From the NCBI GenBank assembly GCA_035638075.1, contig DASRAU010000039.1:1-64000 (forward strand): DNA of 64,000 bases. The letters are read 5' to 3'. Positions 16,825-24,736 of the stretch are shown here, in pieces. The notes beneath the pieces were generated by a model. That model was not told where the DNA came from, made no database searches, and saw only the letters and a program-made list of their open reading frames with translations. The position numbers and the translations under genes are program-made. The stretch is from DASRAU01 sp035638075 (GTDB taxonomy: Bacteria > Acidobacteriota > Polarisedimenticolia > Gp22-AA2). The stretch's first letter is position 1. Every line of letters begins with the position of its first letter.

Positions 16825-18176
16825 TGTCTCTCGGAGGAGACGAAGGGACGAAGGCGCTTCTCGACCGCCGTCCGCATCTCTCCGGGGAAGCACAGCCTGT
16901 GGATCTGTCTCGGCTCGTTGCGGATCGAATCGATGAGCGGAGAGATGGTCCGCTCCGACATGTAGCCGGCGATGGCGCCGCCCCGCGACAGGCCGATGTC
17001 CTCGGGCGCGCGCCCGAGCCGGTCGGAGTAGGCGAGGTCACGGTACGGCAGGTCGGTGGCGTCGTCCTCGAGCAGGTAGTAGCGCGGGTCGAGGCGTCGC
17101 GCGCGGAACAGCTCCTCGAGATCGCTCAGCGCCGCGCCCCAGGCGCGGTTGCCGGTGTCCGGGCGCAGGCGCACGGTCTTGAACAGCCGGCGCCGCGTGA
17201 TCCGGTCGCACAGGTCGCGCAGGATCGGATCGATGCGCCCGGCGGGAGCCGCGGCCCACTCCTGGAAGGCGGACAGGAACAGCCAGTCGTCGAGGCGCAG
17301 ATAGTCCTCGGTGGACAGGTCGCCGCCGGTCTCGATGAGACGGCGGATCGGCGCCGGGCACGGCTCCGGCACCCGCCCTCCGTCGCGCGACGCGTCCACC
17401 AGCCGCTGCAGGGCCGTGCGGATCATCTGCTCGGCCGCGCGCGCGGTCTTGTGGTAGTAGACCTGCTGGTACATGAGGTAGCGGGCGATGACGAACTGCT
17501 CCGCCGCGTGATAGCCCTTGGCGGCGTTGAGCGCCAGGCGCAGGTCACCGTCCCGCCCGCGGCGCGCCAATCTCAGGTTGATCAGGATCCACTCGAGATC
17601 GTACTGGCCGTAAGCCACGCCGGTCATCAACGAGTCGCGCAGCAGGTAGTCGAGCCGGTCGGCGTCGAGCTGCGACGACACGAGATCGCTCACGAAGGCC
17701 GGCCGGTACGATCGGTCGTACACGCGCAGCACCTCTTCGGTCATGCCGGCGCGCCGCAGCAGCCGCGCCACCTCGCCCCCTTTCTGGCGGATCACCAGCT
17801 TCGTCCATTCCTCGTGGCGGCGGTCGTTGAAGACGCGCTCGTAGAGGTGCGAGAAGGGACCGTGGCCGAGATCGTGCAAAAGCGCCGCGACGATGGCGAC
17901 GAGCCGCGCCCGCTCCTTCTGCTTCGGCCGGAAGGAGAGCTGGCCGTTGCGGTCGAGGGAGTCGAACATCCGCTTCGCCATCCAGGCGACGCCGACCGAA
18001 TGGGTGAAGCGCGTGTGCTCGGCTCCGTGGAAGGTCAGGAAGAGCGCGCCGAGCTGGCGGATGCGCCGCAGCCGCTGGAACTCGCGCGTGTTGACGAGGT
18101 CGACGACCAGGCGTTCGCGGACAGAGTCGAACCCGATCGACCCGTGCACCGGGTCGCGCAGGTACTTTTCAGGCAT
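16821..18176 (-). CDS. HD superfamily phosphohydrolase (dGTPase/SAMHD1-like)
   Basis: A 451-residue cytoplasmic metal-dependent phosphohydrolase. The N-terminus YLRDPVHGSIGFDSVRERLV is typical of the YdhJ/SAMHD1-like branch. HTRFTHSVGVAWMAKRM near 56-72 supplies the first His, and ALLHDLGHGPFSHLYER near 97-113 is the HD motif with the following His. The family removes triphosphate from deoxynucleotides or cleaves other phosphoesters; the exact substrate cannot be read from sequence. It leads an overlapping pair with the secreted protein downstream. A TATACT hexamer at 18205-18200 upstream may be part of its promoter. Confidence 0.93.
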   Translation of the reverse strand: MPEKYLRDPVHGSIGFDSVRERLVVDLVNTREFQRLRRIRQLGALFLTFHGAEHTRFTHSVGVAWMAKRMFDSLDRNGQLSFRPKQKERARLVAIVAALLHDLGHGPFSHLYERVFNDRRHEEWTKLVIRQKGGEVARLLRRAGMTEEVLRVYDRSYRPAFVSDLVSSQLDADRLDYLLRDSLMTGVAYGQYDLEWILINLRLARRGRDGDLRLALNAAKGYHAAEQFVIARYLMYQQVYYHKTARAAEQMIRTALQRLVDASRDGGRVPEPCPAPIRRLIETGGDLSTEDYLRLDDWLFLSAFQEWAAAPAGRIDPILRDLCDRITRRRLFKTVRLRPDTGNRAWGAALSDLEELFRARRLDPRYYLLEDDATDLPYRDLAYSDRLGRAPEDIGLSRGGAIAGYMSERTISPLIDSIRNEPRQIHRLCFPGEMRTAVEKRLRPFVSSERQ

Positions 18177-18282
18177 CGGGGCCCGCGGGCATGCGGCGGA
18201 GTATAAGAGAACTCCCCCGCCGCCGGACCCGCCTCACGTCATGCGGCGGCGCCGCCGATCGGCGGCCGCGCGGGCCGGGAGC

Positions 18283-19665
18283 CTAGGGACAGGCGGCGGA
18301 CTGCTCGACGCGCCGGAAGCCGATGGTGCCGCGCCCCCACGACGTGTCGAACCCGTCGAAACCCTCGAAGCGGGCGAGATAGAAGAACCCGTGGCCGGCC
18401 GCCGGCGGCCCGCCGCCGTCGGCGACGACGCCTCCGGGTCCATCGGCCATGAGACACACGGTCGGTCCCAGCTCGACGTTCCCCGAGGAGTGGTGCAGCG
18501 AGCCCAGGTCTCCGCGGATGACGTCCACCGGTCCGAGCCCCGGCGGCGCATAGGCGCGCAGCGTTCCGTCCGCGGCCCACCACAGCGCGTAGGTGCGCGC
18601 CCACCAGAGGCTCGCGAAGTTCTGCTCGAAGGCCAGGAGACCGCGGCCGTCCCACGTCAGATCCGTGAAGTCCGCCGACACCGGAAATCCGGTGTCGGCG
18701 AGATCGGCGATCTGCTGCGAACCGCCCGCCGGTCCCGGCTCGACGAAATAGAAATTGCCGCCGGCGTCCACGCCGACGAAGCCCGCCGGCACGGAGGCGA
18801 AGCCGGTGAAGCGCGCCGGCAGGCTTCGCTGCCACAGCACCTGATGGGTCGCGGGATTGATGGCGAACAGGATCGGCGGGCTCGGATAGGCGCCGTAGAG
18901 AATGCCGTCCTTCCAGGCGATCGCTTCGAGCGCCAGCGGCCCCGGCAGCACCACCGGGCTCGACCACGAATCGAGCACACCGCCGACCTCGTTGAGGTGG
19001 TACAGGCGCGGACCGAAGGTGTCGGCGAGCGCGGCGAAGAACCCGTCGCCGTCGGTCGCGAGCGCCCGGACGTTTCCGTTGCCGGGCGAGCGGAAGCTGG
19101 CGGTGACGGTCTCCGTCGGAGGATCGAGCAGCTGGATCTCGTGGTGCAGGTTGTCGGCGATGGCGACCAGGTCGCCGTAGGACGCGATCCCCGCCGTCTG
19201 CACGAAGAGCATCAGGCGCGCATCGGCGGCGGGATCGAGAAAACCCGGCGCGGGCCCCGGATTGACGGTGAGCGTGAACGGCTTCGTGTCGGCGACGCTG
19301 CCGGAGACGACGAGCCGCGCGATCGCGGGCCCCGAAGCCACCGGCGTCAGGCCGAGCTCGTTTTCCGTCGTGACCTGCAGGCTTCCCGGCACGCAGGTCA
19401 AGGTGCCGGGGCTCACGGTGAGCGTCAGGCCCCAGCCGGTGCCGCCGAGCTCCGGCTGCGCCCCGAAATCCAGAGCGGCGGCGGCACGCCAGGCGCAGTC
19501 CTGCGGCATCTGCAGCGTGGCGCGAAAGACGAGCCTTTCCCCGGTACGCACCGTGGACGGCACGGCCGCCACCGAGACGAACGACTGCGCCGCGGCGGGG
19601 ACCTCCGCCTGCCCGGCCCAGGCCGGCAGGAGGGCTCCCATGAATAAGAGGATGCGAGGCCGCAT
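18283..19665 (-). CDS. Secreted propeller-like protein
   Basis: A 460-residue exported protein from ATG 19665, preceded by GCAGGGAGG. The signal peptide ends near AEVPAAAQS. Residues about 25-150 look like one immunoglobulin-like beta domain. From about 165 onward short blade-like units recur (DLVAIADNLHHEIQLLD, VRALATDGDGFFAALADT, LEAIAWKDGILYGAYP, FTDLTWDGRGLLAFEQ), as in NHL or YVTN beta-propellers. The C-terminus ends GTIGFRRVEQSAACP. No catalytic residues or anchor recognised. The gene is divergent from the LysM/M23 lipoprotein. Confidence 0.8.
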   Translation of the reverse strand: MRPRILLFMGALLPAWAGQAEVPAAAQSFVSVAAVPSTVRTGERLVFRATLQMPQDCAWRAAAALDFGAQPELGGTGWGLTLTVSPGTLTCVPGSLQVTTENELGLTPVASGPAIARLVVSGSVADTKPFTLTVNPGPAPGFLDPAADARLMLFVQTAGIASYGDLVAIADNLHHEIQLLDPPTETVTASFRSPGNGNVRALATDGDGFFAALADTFGPRLYHLNEVGGVLDSWSSPVVLPGPLALEAIAWKDGILYGAYPSPPILFAINPATHQVLWQRSLPARFTGFASVPAGFVGVDAGGNFYFVEPGPAGGSQQIADLADTGFPVSADFTDLTWDGRGLLAFEQNFASLWWARTYALWWAADGTLRAYAPPGLGPVDVIRGDLGSLHHSSGNVELGPTVCLMADGPGGVVADGGGPPAAGHGFFYLARFEGFDGFDTSWGRGTIGFRRVEQSAACP

Positions 19666-19757
19666 GGACCCTCCCTGCTTACGCCGACAACCCCCTGCCG
19701 TCAAGTGTTTGGCGGGGTCTCTGGACTCCGCGGCCGCCGTCGGCCATATTAGTCGTG

Positions 19758-20888
19758 ATGCAAGGTCCTCCCGTTCCCCGCGGAATGGCCCGAAGTTTCA
19801 TTCCTGCAACCGCCGCGCTCCTGATCCTGGCCGGTTGCGGCGGCGGCCAGGTCGCTCGTCTCGCCGCCGAGCCCGCGGAGCGGCTCGATCGCCCCGCGCC
19901 CGCAACACCTGTGGAGGTCCGCGCCAGCGTCGCGTTCGCCGAAGAGACGGTCCGCGAAGAAGGTGTGGACGACCCGGCGCCGGCTCCGCAGCGCGGCCGG
20001 AGGGATCCGGAGAAGGCCCGCCAGGAGTCGCGCCCCGTCGGGAAGCAGCCGCCCGCCGTCTCCGCCACCCACGGCCCCGCCGCCCCGCAGGAAGAAGAAG
20101 ACGACGCCCCGGTGCGTCACAAGCTGCAGCGCGGGCAGACCCTCTATTCGGTGGCGCGGCTGTACGGCGTCGAGGTGAGCGCGCTCATGAAGGCCAACGG
20201 CATCGGCAACGCGCACAAGGTCGCCGCCGGCACGGTCCTCCTGATCCCGCTGCCGAAGCCGGCGCACCGCAGCCCCGCGGTCACCACCGCGTCGGTCGTG
20301 CCGCTCCCCGGCCCCCAGGAAGAAGACGCGGACGAGAAGACTCCTTCCGACCGCAGCCGCGGGAAGAAAGAGGACGACACCAGGGACGACGGGGATCGAA
20401 AGGACGGCAGGAATGGCGCGCGCCCCGCCGCGGCCCCGGCGCTCGCCTGGCCGATCCAGGGACTGATCACCGCCCCGTACGGACGCCGCGGGAAATCCGA
20501 TCACCACGAAGGGATCGACATCGACGGCGAGACCGGGGACCCGATCCACGCCGCCGCCTCCGGCACCGTCGTCTTCGCGGGCCTGCACGGCGACTACGGC
20601 CGCACGGTGGTCATCGACCACGGCGACGGCCTGCGGACCGTCTACGCGCACGCGAGCAACCTCGAGGTGCAGGAGGGGGATCCCGTCCGGGTCGGCGACA
20701 CCATCGCCGAGGTGGGTCACTCCGGGAACGCCCGCGGCAGCCACCTGCACTTCGAGGTGCGCCGCGACGGCCGCCCGGTCAACCCCATGCCGTTCCTGCG
20801 CTCGCCGGATCTCCTGACGGCGTCCGTCGTGCCGACCCCGGCGACGCACGGCAAGAGCGCCAGGAAGAAAGCTGCGCCCCGCCACTAG
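19758..20888 (+). CDS. LysM and M23 peptidase-domain lipoprotein (cell-wall hydrolase or activator)
   Basis: About 376 residues. The lipobox LLILAGC near residue 26 marks a lipoprotein. A charged, disordered linker follows, then a LysM domain near 118-168 (HKLQRGQTLYSVARLYGVEV with NGIGNAHKVAAGTVLLIP) that binds peptidoglycan. A second acidic linker leads to an M23 domain near 225-345: PYGRRGKSDHHEGIDIDG, ASGTVVFAGLHGDYGRTVVI, YAHASNLEV and GSHLHFEVRRDG. The layout is like NlpD. The first metal-ligand segment reads HHEGIDIDG and the final HLHFE is intact, so it may be active. Starts at 19755 (GTG) or 19785 (MARSFIP) are also possible; no clear ribosome site. Confidence 0.92.
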   Translation: MQGPPVPRGMARSFIPATAALLILAGCGGGQVARLAAEPAERLDRPAPATPVEVRASVAFAEETVREEGVDDPAPAPQRGRRDPEKARQESRPVGKQPPAVSATHGPAAPQEEEDDAPVRHKLQRGQTLYSVARLYGVEVSALMKANGIGNAHKVAAGTVLLIPLPKPAHRSPAVTTASVVPLPGPQEEDADEKTPSDRSRGKKEDDTRDDGDRKDGRNGARPAAAPALAWPIQGLITAPYGRRGKSDHHEGIDIDGETGDPIHAAASGTVVFAGLHGDYGRTVVIDHGDGLRTVYAHASNLEVQEGDPVRVGDTIAEVGHSGNARGSHLHFEVRRDGRPVNPMPFLRSPDLLTASVVPTPATHGKSARKKAAPRH

Positions 20889-20974
20889 TCCCCGGGCCGC
20901 GTCGCAGGCGATCCCCGTGACGCGCGACGTCCCCCTTCCCCGTTCGCCGCTCCTGTGCGAGGATAGGCGCTCCC

Positions 20975-21556
20975 ATGCGACCCGAAGAGGAGATCTTCGC
21001 CGCGGTCGAGCGCGGCAACACCGCCCGCGTCGACGCGCTGCTCGAAGCTGACGCCAACCTGGTCCACGCGCGCAACGAGCGCGGCGACTCGCTGCTCCTG
21101 ACCGCCGTCTACACCGGGCGCAAGGACCTGCTCGAGCGGTTGCTTTCGCGCGGCGCCGGAGTCAGCCTGCACGAGGCGGCGGCGCTGGGCCACGTCGATC
21201 GGGCCCGCCAGCACCTCGATGCCGATCCGCGCAGCGTCTCCGCCCACAGCCACGACGGCTGGACCGCGCTGCACCTCGCCGCCTTCTTCGGGCACCGCGA
21301 TCTGGCCGCGCTCCTGCTCGATCGCGGCGCCGACGTCAACGCCCGATCGACGAGCGAGCGCTTCGCGAAATCCAACACGCCGCTGCACGCCGCGGCCGCC
21401 AACAAGCAGGTGGAGGTGGCGCGCCTGCTCGTCGAGCGCGGAGCCGACGTCAACGCGAAGGACGGCAGCGGCTTCACGCCGCTGGCGCTTGCCGCCAACA
21501 GCAAGAGCGACCTCCTGATGCTGCTCCTGCTCGAGCAGGGGGCGCGGGCCGAATAG
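20975..21556 (+). CDS. Ankyrin repeat protein
   Basis: A 193-residue protein made almost entirely of about five ankyrin repeats. Clear units are NERGDSLLLTAVYTGRKDLL, HDGWTALHLAAFFGHRDLAA with LLLDRGADVNARS, NTPLHAAAANKQVEVARLLV and DGSGFTPLALAANSKSDLLM. No signal peptide or membrane segment, so it is probably cytoplasmic and binds another protein. It lies 27 bases before the MBL-fold hydrolase on the same strand. The partner cannot be inferred from sequence. Confidence 0.92.
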   Translation: MRPEEEIFAAVERGNTARVDALLEADANLVHARNERGDSLLLTAVYTGRKDLLERLLSRGAGVSLHEAAALGHVDRARQHLDADPRSVSAHSHDGWTALHLAAFFGHRDLAALLLDRGADVNARSTSERFAKSNTPLHAAAANKQVEVARLLVERGADVNAKDGSGFTPLALAANSKSDLLMLLLLEQGARAE

Positions 21557-21582
21557 CCGCTTTTCCACCCAGGGAGATCCCG

Positions 21583-22722
21583 ATGCACGCAGGCCGTCGT
21601 CGTCTCCACCGTCCCCTGTCGGTCGCGGCCGCGGCCGCTCTCGCTCCGGTTCTCCTGGTCGCGCTCACAGCGATCGTCTCTCCCTCGCCGGCCTGGGCGC
21701 ACGCCGGCGGCCACGCGCTGGCCGAGGATCCCCCGGCTTCCGACCAGGACAAGGAAACGCCGGCCGCACCGCCCGAGCCGCCGCCCCCGCCGTTCAAGCT
21801 GGAGAAGGTGAGCGAGCATGGCTGGTGCCTCTTCGGCGTCGGCGGCAACGTCGGCATCCTCGCGAACGACGCGGGGGTGCTCGTGGTGGACGATCAGTAC
21901 GAGAACGTCGCTCCCGGCATCGTCGAGCAGATCCGCAGCATCAGCGACAAGCCGATCCGCTGGCTGGTCAACACCCACTACCACGGCGATCACACCGGCG
22001 GGAACGCCGTCTTCAAGCCGCTCACCGAGATCGTCGCGCACGACACGGTACGGTCGCGCCTGCTCGACTACCCGCGCGTGGTGGTGGACACCTTCCCCGC
22101 CCGCATGCAGGCCATCCACGTCGAGGTCATGACGCTCGCGGACGAGAAGGACCCGTACCGCGATGCGCTGATGCACGACCTCGACCTGATGAAGTTCCTC
22201 TATGACCTGTCGAAGGCGTTCGACCCGCTGAAGGCGGCTCCTCCCGGGATCACCTACAAGGACGGCCTGACGCTGTGGCTCGGCGACCAGCCGGTCGAGA
22301 TCGCCCACTACGCTCCCGGGCACACGGACGGCGATTCGGTCGTCTATTTCCCGAAGGAGAAGGTCGTCCACATGGGGGACCTGCTGTTCAACGGCCTGGT
22401 GCCGTTCATCGACATGCCCGGCGGCGGCAGCGCCCGCGGCTACCTGACGAACCTGAACAAGGTGCTCGACCGCCTTCCCGCCGACACGAAGGTCATCCCC
22501 GGTCACGGCCCCGTGACCGACGTCGCCGGCCTGCGGCACGCGCGTGATTTCATGCGCGACATGCAGAGCGAGGTGACGAAGGCGATCCAGCGCGGGCTGA
22601 CGCGCCAGCAGGCGGCGCGCAGCATCAAGCTGGCCACCTACACCGACATCAAGCCGGCCTTCCGCACGGTCGCCAACGACGTCCTCGCCTTCTACGACGA
22701 GATGCGCTCGAAGAAGAAGTAG
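21583..22722 (+). CDS. Exported MBL-fold metallo-hydrolase
   Basis: A 379-residue protein with AGGGAG before ATG 21583 and a signal peptide (LSVAAAAALAPVLLVALTAI to about residue 40), followed by a Pro-rich linker. The metallo-beta-lactamase fold is clear: LVNTHYHGDHTGGN near 127-140 is the HxHxDH zinc motif, YAPGHTDGDSVVYFP near 244 supplies a further ligand, and IPGHGPVTDV near 305 another conserved element. Such periplasmic enzymes include beta-lactamase-like and quinoprotein-relay hydrolases; the substrate is unknown. The insert between motifs, near 165-225, is longer than in small beta-lactamases. Same direction as its neighbours. Confidence 0.9.
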   Translation: MHAGRRRLHRPLSVAAAAALAPVLLVALTAIVSPSPAWAHAGGHALAEDPPASDQDKETPAAPPEPPPPPFKLEKVSEHGWCLFGVGGNVGILANDAGVLVVDDQYENVAPGIVEQIRSISDKPIRWLVNTHYHGDHTGGNAVFKPLTEIVAHDTVRSRLLDYPRVVVDTFPARMQAIHVEVMTLADEKDPYRDALMHDLDLMKFLYDLSKAFDPLKAAPPGITYKDGLTLWLGDQPVEIAHYAPGHTDGDSVVYFPKEKVVHMGDLLFNGLVPFIDMPGGGSARGYLTNLNKVLDRLPADTKVIPGHGPVTDVAGLRHARDFMRDMQSEVTKAIQRGLTRQQAARSIKLATYTDIKPAFRTVANDVLAFYDEMRSKKK

Positions 22723-22741
22723 AGCCGCCCCGAAGAATCCC

Positions 22742-23905
22742 ATGGGCACGAGCGGCACCGAAACAGGCCGGACGGACGGCGGCGCGAGGCAGGACGCGCC
22801 GCCTGCCGGCGGCGGATCGGCGCGCCGGGGTCGGAGCGTCTTCGGCGACTTCCGCCCGCACGAGCTGCCGCGCTCGATCAAGACCGACGTCCGCTCGCTC
22901 TACCGCTTCTATCTCGACGAGGAACGCCGCGCCGAGATCGAGAAGATGCGCGCGCCCAAGCGGGTGCTCGCCCTGCCGTTGTGGCTCCTGCGCAGCCTCC
23001 TCCTGAAGCTGACGCCGCAGCGACGCACGCTGCTCATCCTGGCGCTCATCGTCGCGTTCATCGGCCGCTTCCGTTTCAACTTCCAGGAAGTGGTGGTGTC
23101 GTTCGACGGAAGTCCGTGGGCGTTTCTCATGGTCCTCTTCGTGCTGGCGCTCGAGCTGAAGGACAAGCTCCTCGCCAGGGACGAGATCGCCGTGGCGCGC
23201 CAGGTGCAGCTCGCCATCCTCCCGTCGAGCGATCCGCCGTGGCCCGGCTACGCGCTCTGGAGCCACACCCGCCCCGCGAACGACGTCGGCGGCGATCTCA
23301 TCGACTACATCGAGGAACCCTCGCCCCGCACCCTCGGCGTCGCGCTCGGTGATGTCGCCGGCAAGGGCCTGGGTGCCGCCCTCCTGATGGCGAAGCTGCA
23401 GGCCAGCCTGCGCGCCACCGCGCCCGGCGCGCCCGATCTGGGGTCGCTCGGCGACCGGCTCAACGGCATCCTGTGCCGCGACGGACTCGACAACCGCTTC
23501 GCGACCCTCTTCTACCTGGAAGCGCCGGCCGGCGGCGGCGCCGTCCGGTTCCTCAACGCCGGGCACAATCCGCCGCTCGTGGTGCGCGCCGCCTCCGTCG
23601 AGCTCGTGGAGCAGGCGTCGCGCCCGCTGGGGATGTTCCGCGACTCGACTTACACGGAAGGACGGCTCGATCTCAACCCGGGCGACCTGCTCGTCGTCTA
23701 CTCCGACGGCCTGGTCGAGGCGCGCGATCTCGCCGACCGCGAGTTCGGCCTGGAGCGCCTCAAGACCCTCGTCATGAGCCTGCGCGATCGCCCCCCCGTC
23801 GAAGCCGGCCGGGTGATCCTCGAGGCGGTGGACCGCTTCCTCGGCGACGACAAGCCGCAGGACGACCTCTCCCTCATCCTCATCCAGCGCTCACCCGCGG
23901 CCTGA
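22742..23905 (+). CDS. Membrane-associated SpoIIE/RsbU-type PP2C phosphatase
   Basis: A 387-residue protein. The N-terminal 80 residues are polar, followed by two hydrophobic segments near 98-112 (LLILALIVAFIGRF) and 122-138 (WAFLMVLFVLALEL). The catalytic SpoIIE domain runs from about 150 to the end: ARQVQLAILPSS, ANDVGGDLIDYIE, LGDVAGKGLGAALLMAKLQA, LNAGHNPPLVV, VVYSDGLVEARD and QDDLSLILI. The aspartates of GGDL, GDVAGKG and the final DD bind the metals of PP2M/PP2C enzymes. The family dephosphorylates anti-anti-sigma or similar STAS proteins; none is visible nearby. It starts 19 bases after the MBL gene. Confidence 0.92.
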   Translation: MGTSGTETGRTDGGARQDAPPAGGGSARRGRSVFGDFRPHELPRSIKTDVRSLYRFYLDEERRAEIEKMRAPKRVLALPLWLLRSLLLKLTPQRRTLLILALIVAFIGRFRFNFQEVVVSFDGSPWAFLMVLFVLALELKDKLLARDEIAVARQVQLAILPSSDPPWPGYALWSHTRPANDVGGDLIDYIEEPSPRTLGVALGDVAGKGLGAALLMAKLQASLRATAPGAPDLGSLGDRLNGILCRDGLDNRFATLFYLEAPAGGGAVRFLNAGHNPPLVVRAASVELVEQASRPLGMFRDSTYTEGRLDLNPGDLLVVYSDGLVEARDLADREFGLERLKTLVMSLRDRPPVEAGRVILEAVDRFLGDDKPQDDLSLILIQRSPAA

Positions 23906-23917
23906 AGGGGGTCCGCG

Positions 23918-23935
23918 GGGTGACCTGGGTCACCC
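23918..23935. promoter_or_regulatory. Inverted repeat GGGTGACC-TG-GGTCACCC
   Basis: Perfect 8-base arms separated by two bases. It lies 12 bases after the phosphatase stop and 100 bases before the cupredoxin start. There is no T-run, which argues against a simple terminator. It could be an operator for the cupredoxin gene or a short hairpin at the end of the phosphatase transcript. Confidence 0.4.
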
Positions 23936-24035
23936 TGGTCGGCGCGGAATCCGGTGGCGGGCAGGGCCGGTTGGTCGTACCTTCGCCGCGAAACTCTGCC
24001 GGGATGCAACCGGAAACCAACACGGAGAGCAATCG

Positions 24036-24662
24036 ATGACGCGCAGCGAACGAGCCCCCGCCCGTCGTGCCCTGATTGCAGCCGCCCTGGCCCTCGTGGT
24101 CCCCCTCGTCAGCAGACCGGTTCTTCCGGTCACCCCCGGTGTGGACATCGCCGCACCGCGGGTGGCCATCGCGACCGTGAACGGCACGGTGCTGCAATTC
24201 ATGCCGTCGCGCCTGGTCGTCGAGGACGCGGACTTCGTCCGCTGGAACTGGACGGGAGGTTCGCACACCACCACGAGCGGCTCGGGCTGCGTCTCGGACG
24301 GGCTGTGGGTCTCGCCGCTCAACTCCGTCACCACGACCTTCACCCGCACGTTCGACGACGGTCCTGGCATTTATCCTTTCTACTGCTCGCCGCACTGCGG
24401 CTTGGGGATGACCGGGCAGGTGGTCATCACCCCGCCGATCCCGCTGACCGTCACCGCCAGCAGCCAGGCGATCCAGCTCGACTGGACCGGAGCCACGGGT
24501 CAGTTCCGCGTCTACCGCAGCACGAGCCCCCTGTTCACCAGCGCCACGACGACGGTCCTGACGCCCCCAGCCGGCCAGGCGACGACGACCTTCCTCGACC
24601 AGACCGTCGGCACACCGCCCGCCGGCACCGTCGCCTACTACCTCGTCATGAACTTCTTCTAA
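24036..24662 (+). CDS. Exported blue-copper (plastocyanin-like) protein with fibronectin-like tail
   Basis: A 208-residue protein with a signal peptide (LIAAALALVVPLVSRPVLPV). The cupredoxin domain spans about 45-132: FVRWNWTGGSHTTTSGSG gives the first His, and FYCSPHCGLGMTGQVVI gives the Cys, His and Met of a type 1 copper site. A fibronectin-like beta segment (ITLDWTGATGQFRVYRSTS-like pattern) fills residues 135-208. It probably carries electrons or binds copper in the periplasm. It sits between two SpoIIE-type phosphatases. An inverted repeat at 23918-23935 lies upstream. GAGAG before the ATG may be its ribosome site. Confidence 0.88.
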   Translation: MTRSERAPARRALIAAALALVVPLVSRPVLPVTPGVDIAAPRVAIATVNGTVLQFMPSRLVVEDADFVRWNWTGGSHTTTSGSGCVSDGLWVSPLNSVTTTFTRTFDDGPGIYPFYCSPHCGLGMTGQVVITPPIPLTVTASSQAIQLDWTGATGQFRVYRSTSPLFTSATTTVLTPPAGQATTTFLDQTVGTPPAGTVAYYLVMNFF

Positions 24663-24736
24663 GGGCACAACCATGCGAGGGATGGAGGCGTTCCGTTTCC
24701 CTCGAAGTGGGCGAGTGCAGTAGCATTCGCTCCGAT

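Noticed and set aside
23954..24736. Upstream extension of the FHA phosphatase frame
   Set aside because: Overlaps the cupredoxin gene in another frame and encodes an Arg/His/Pro-rich sequence; the FHA domain starts right after ATG 24737.
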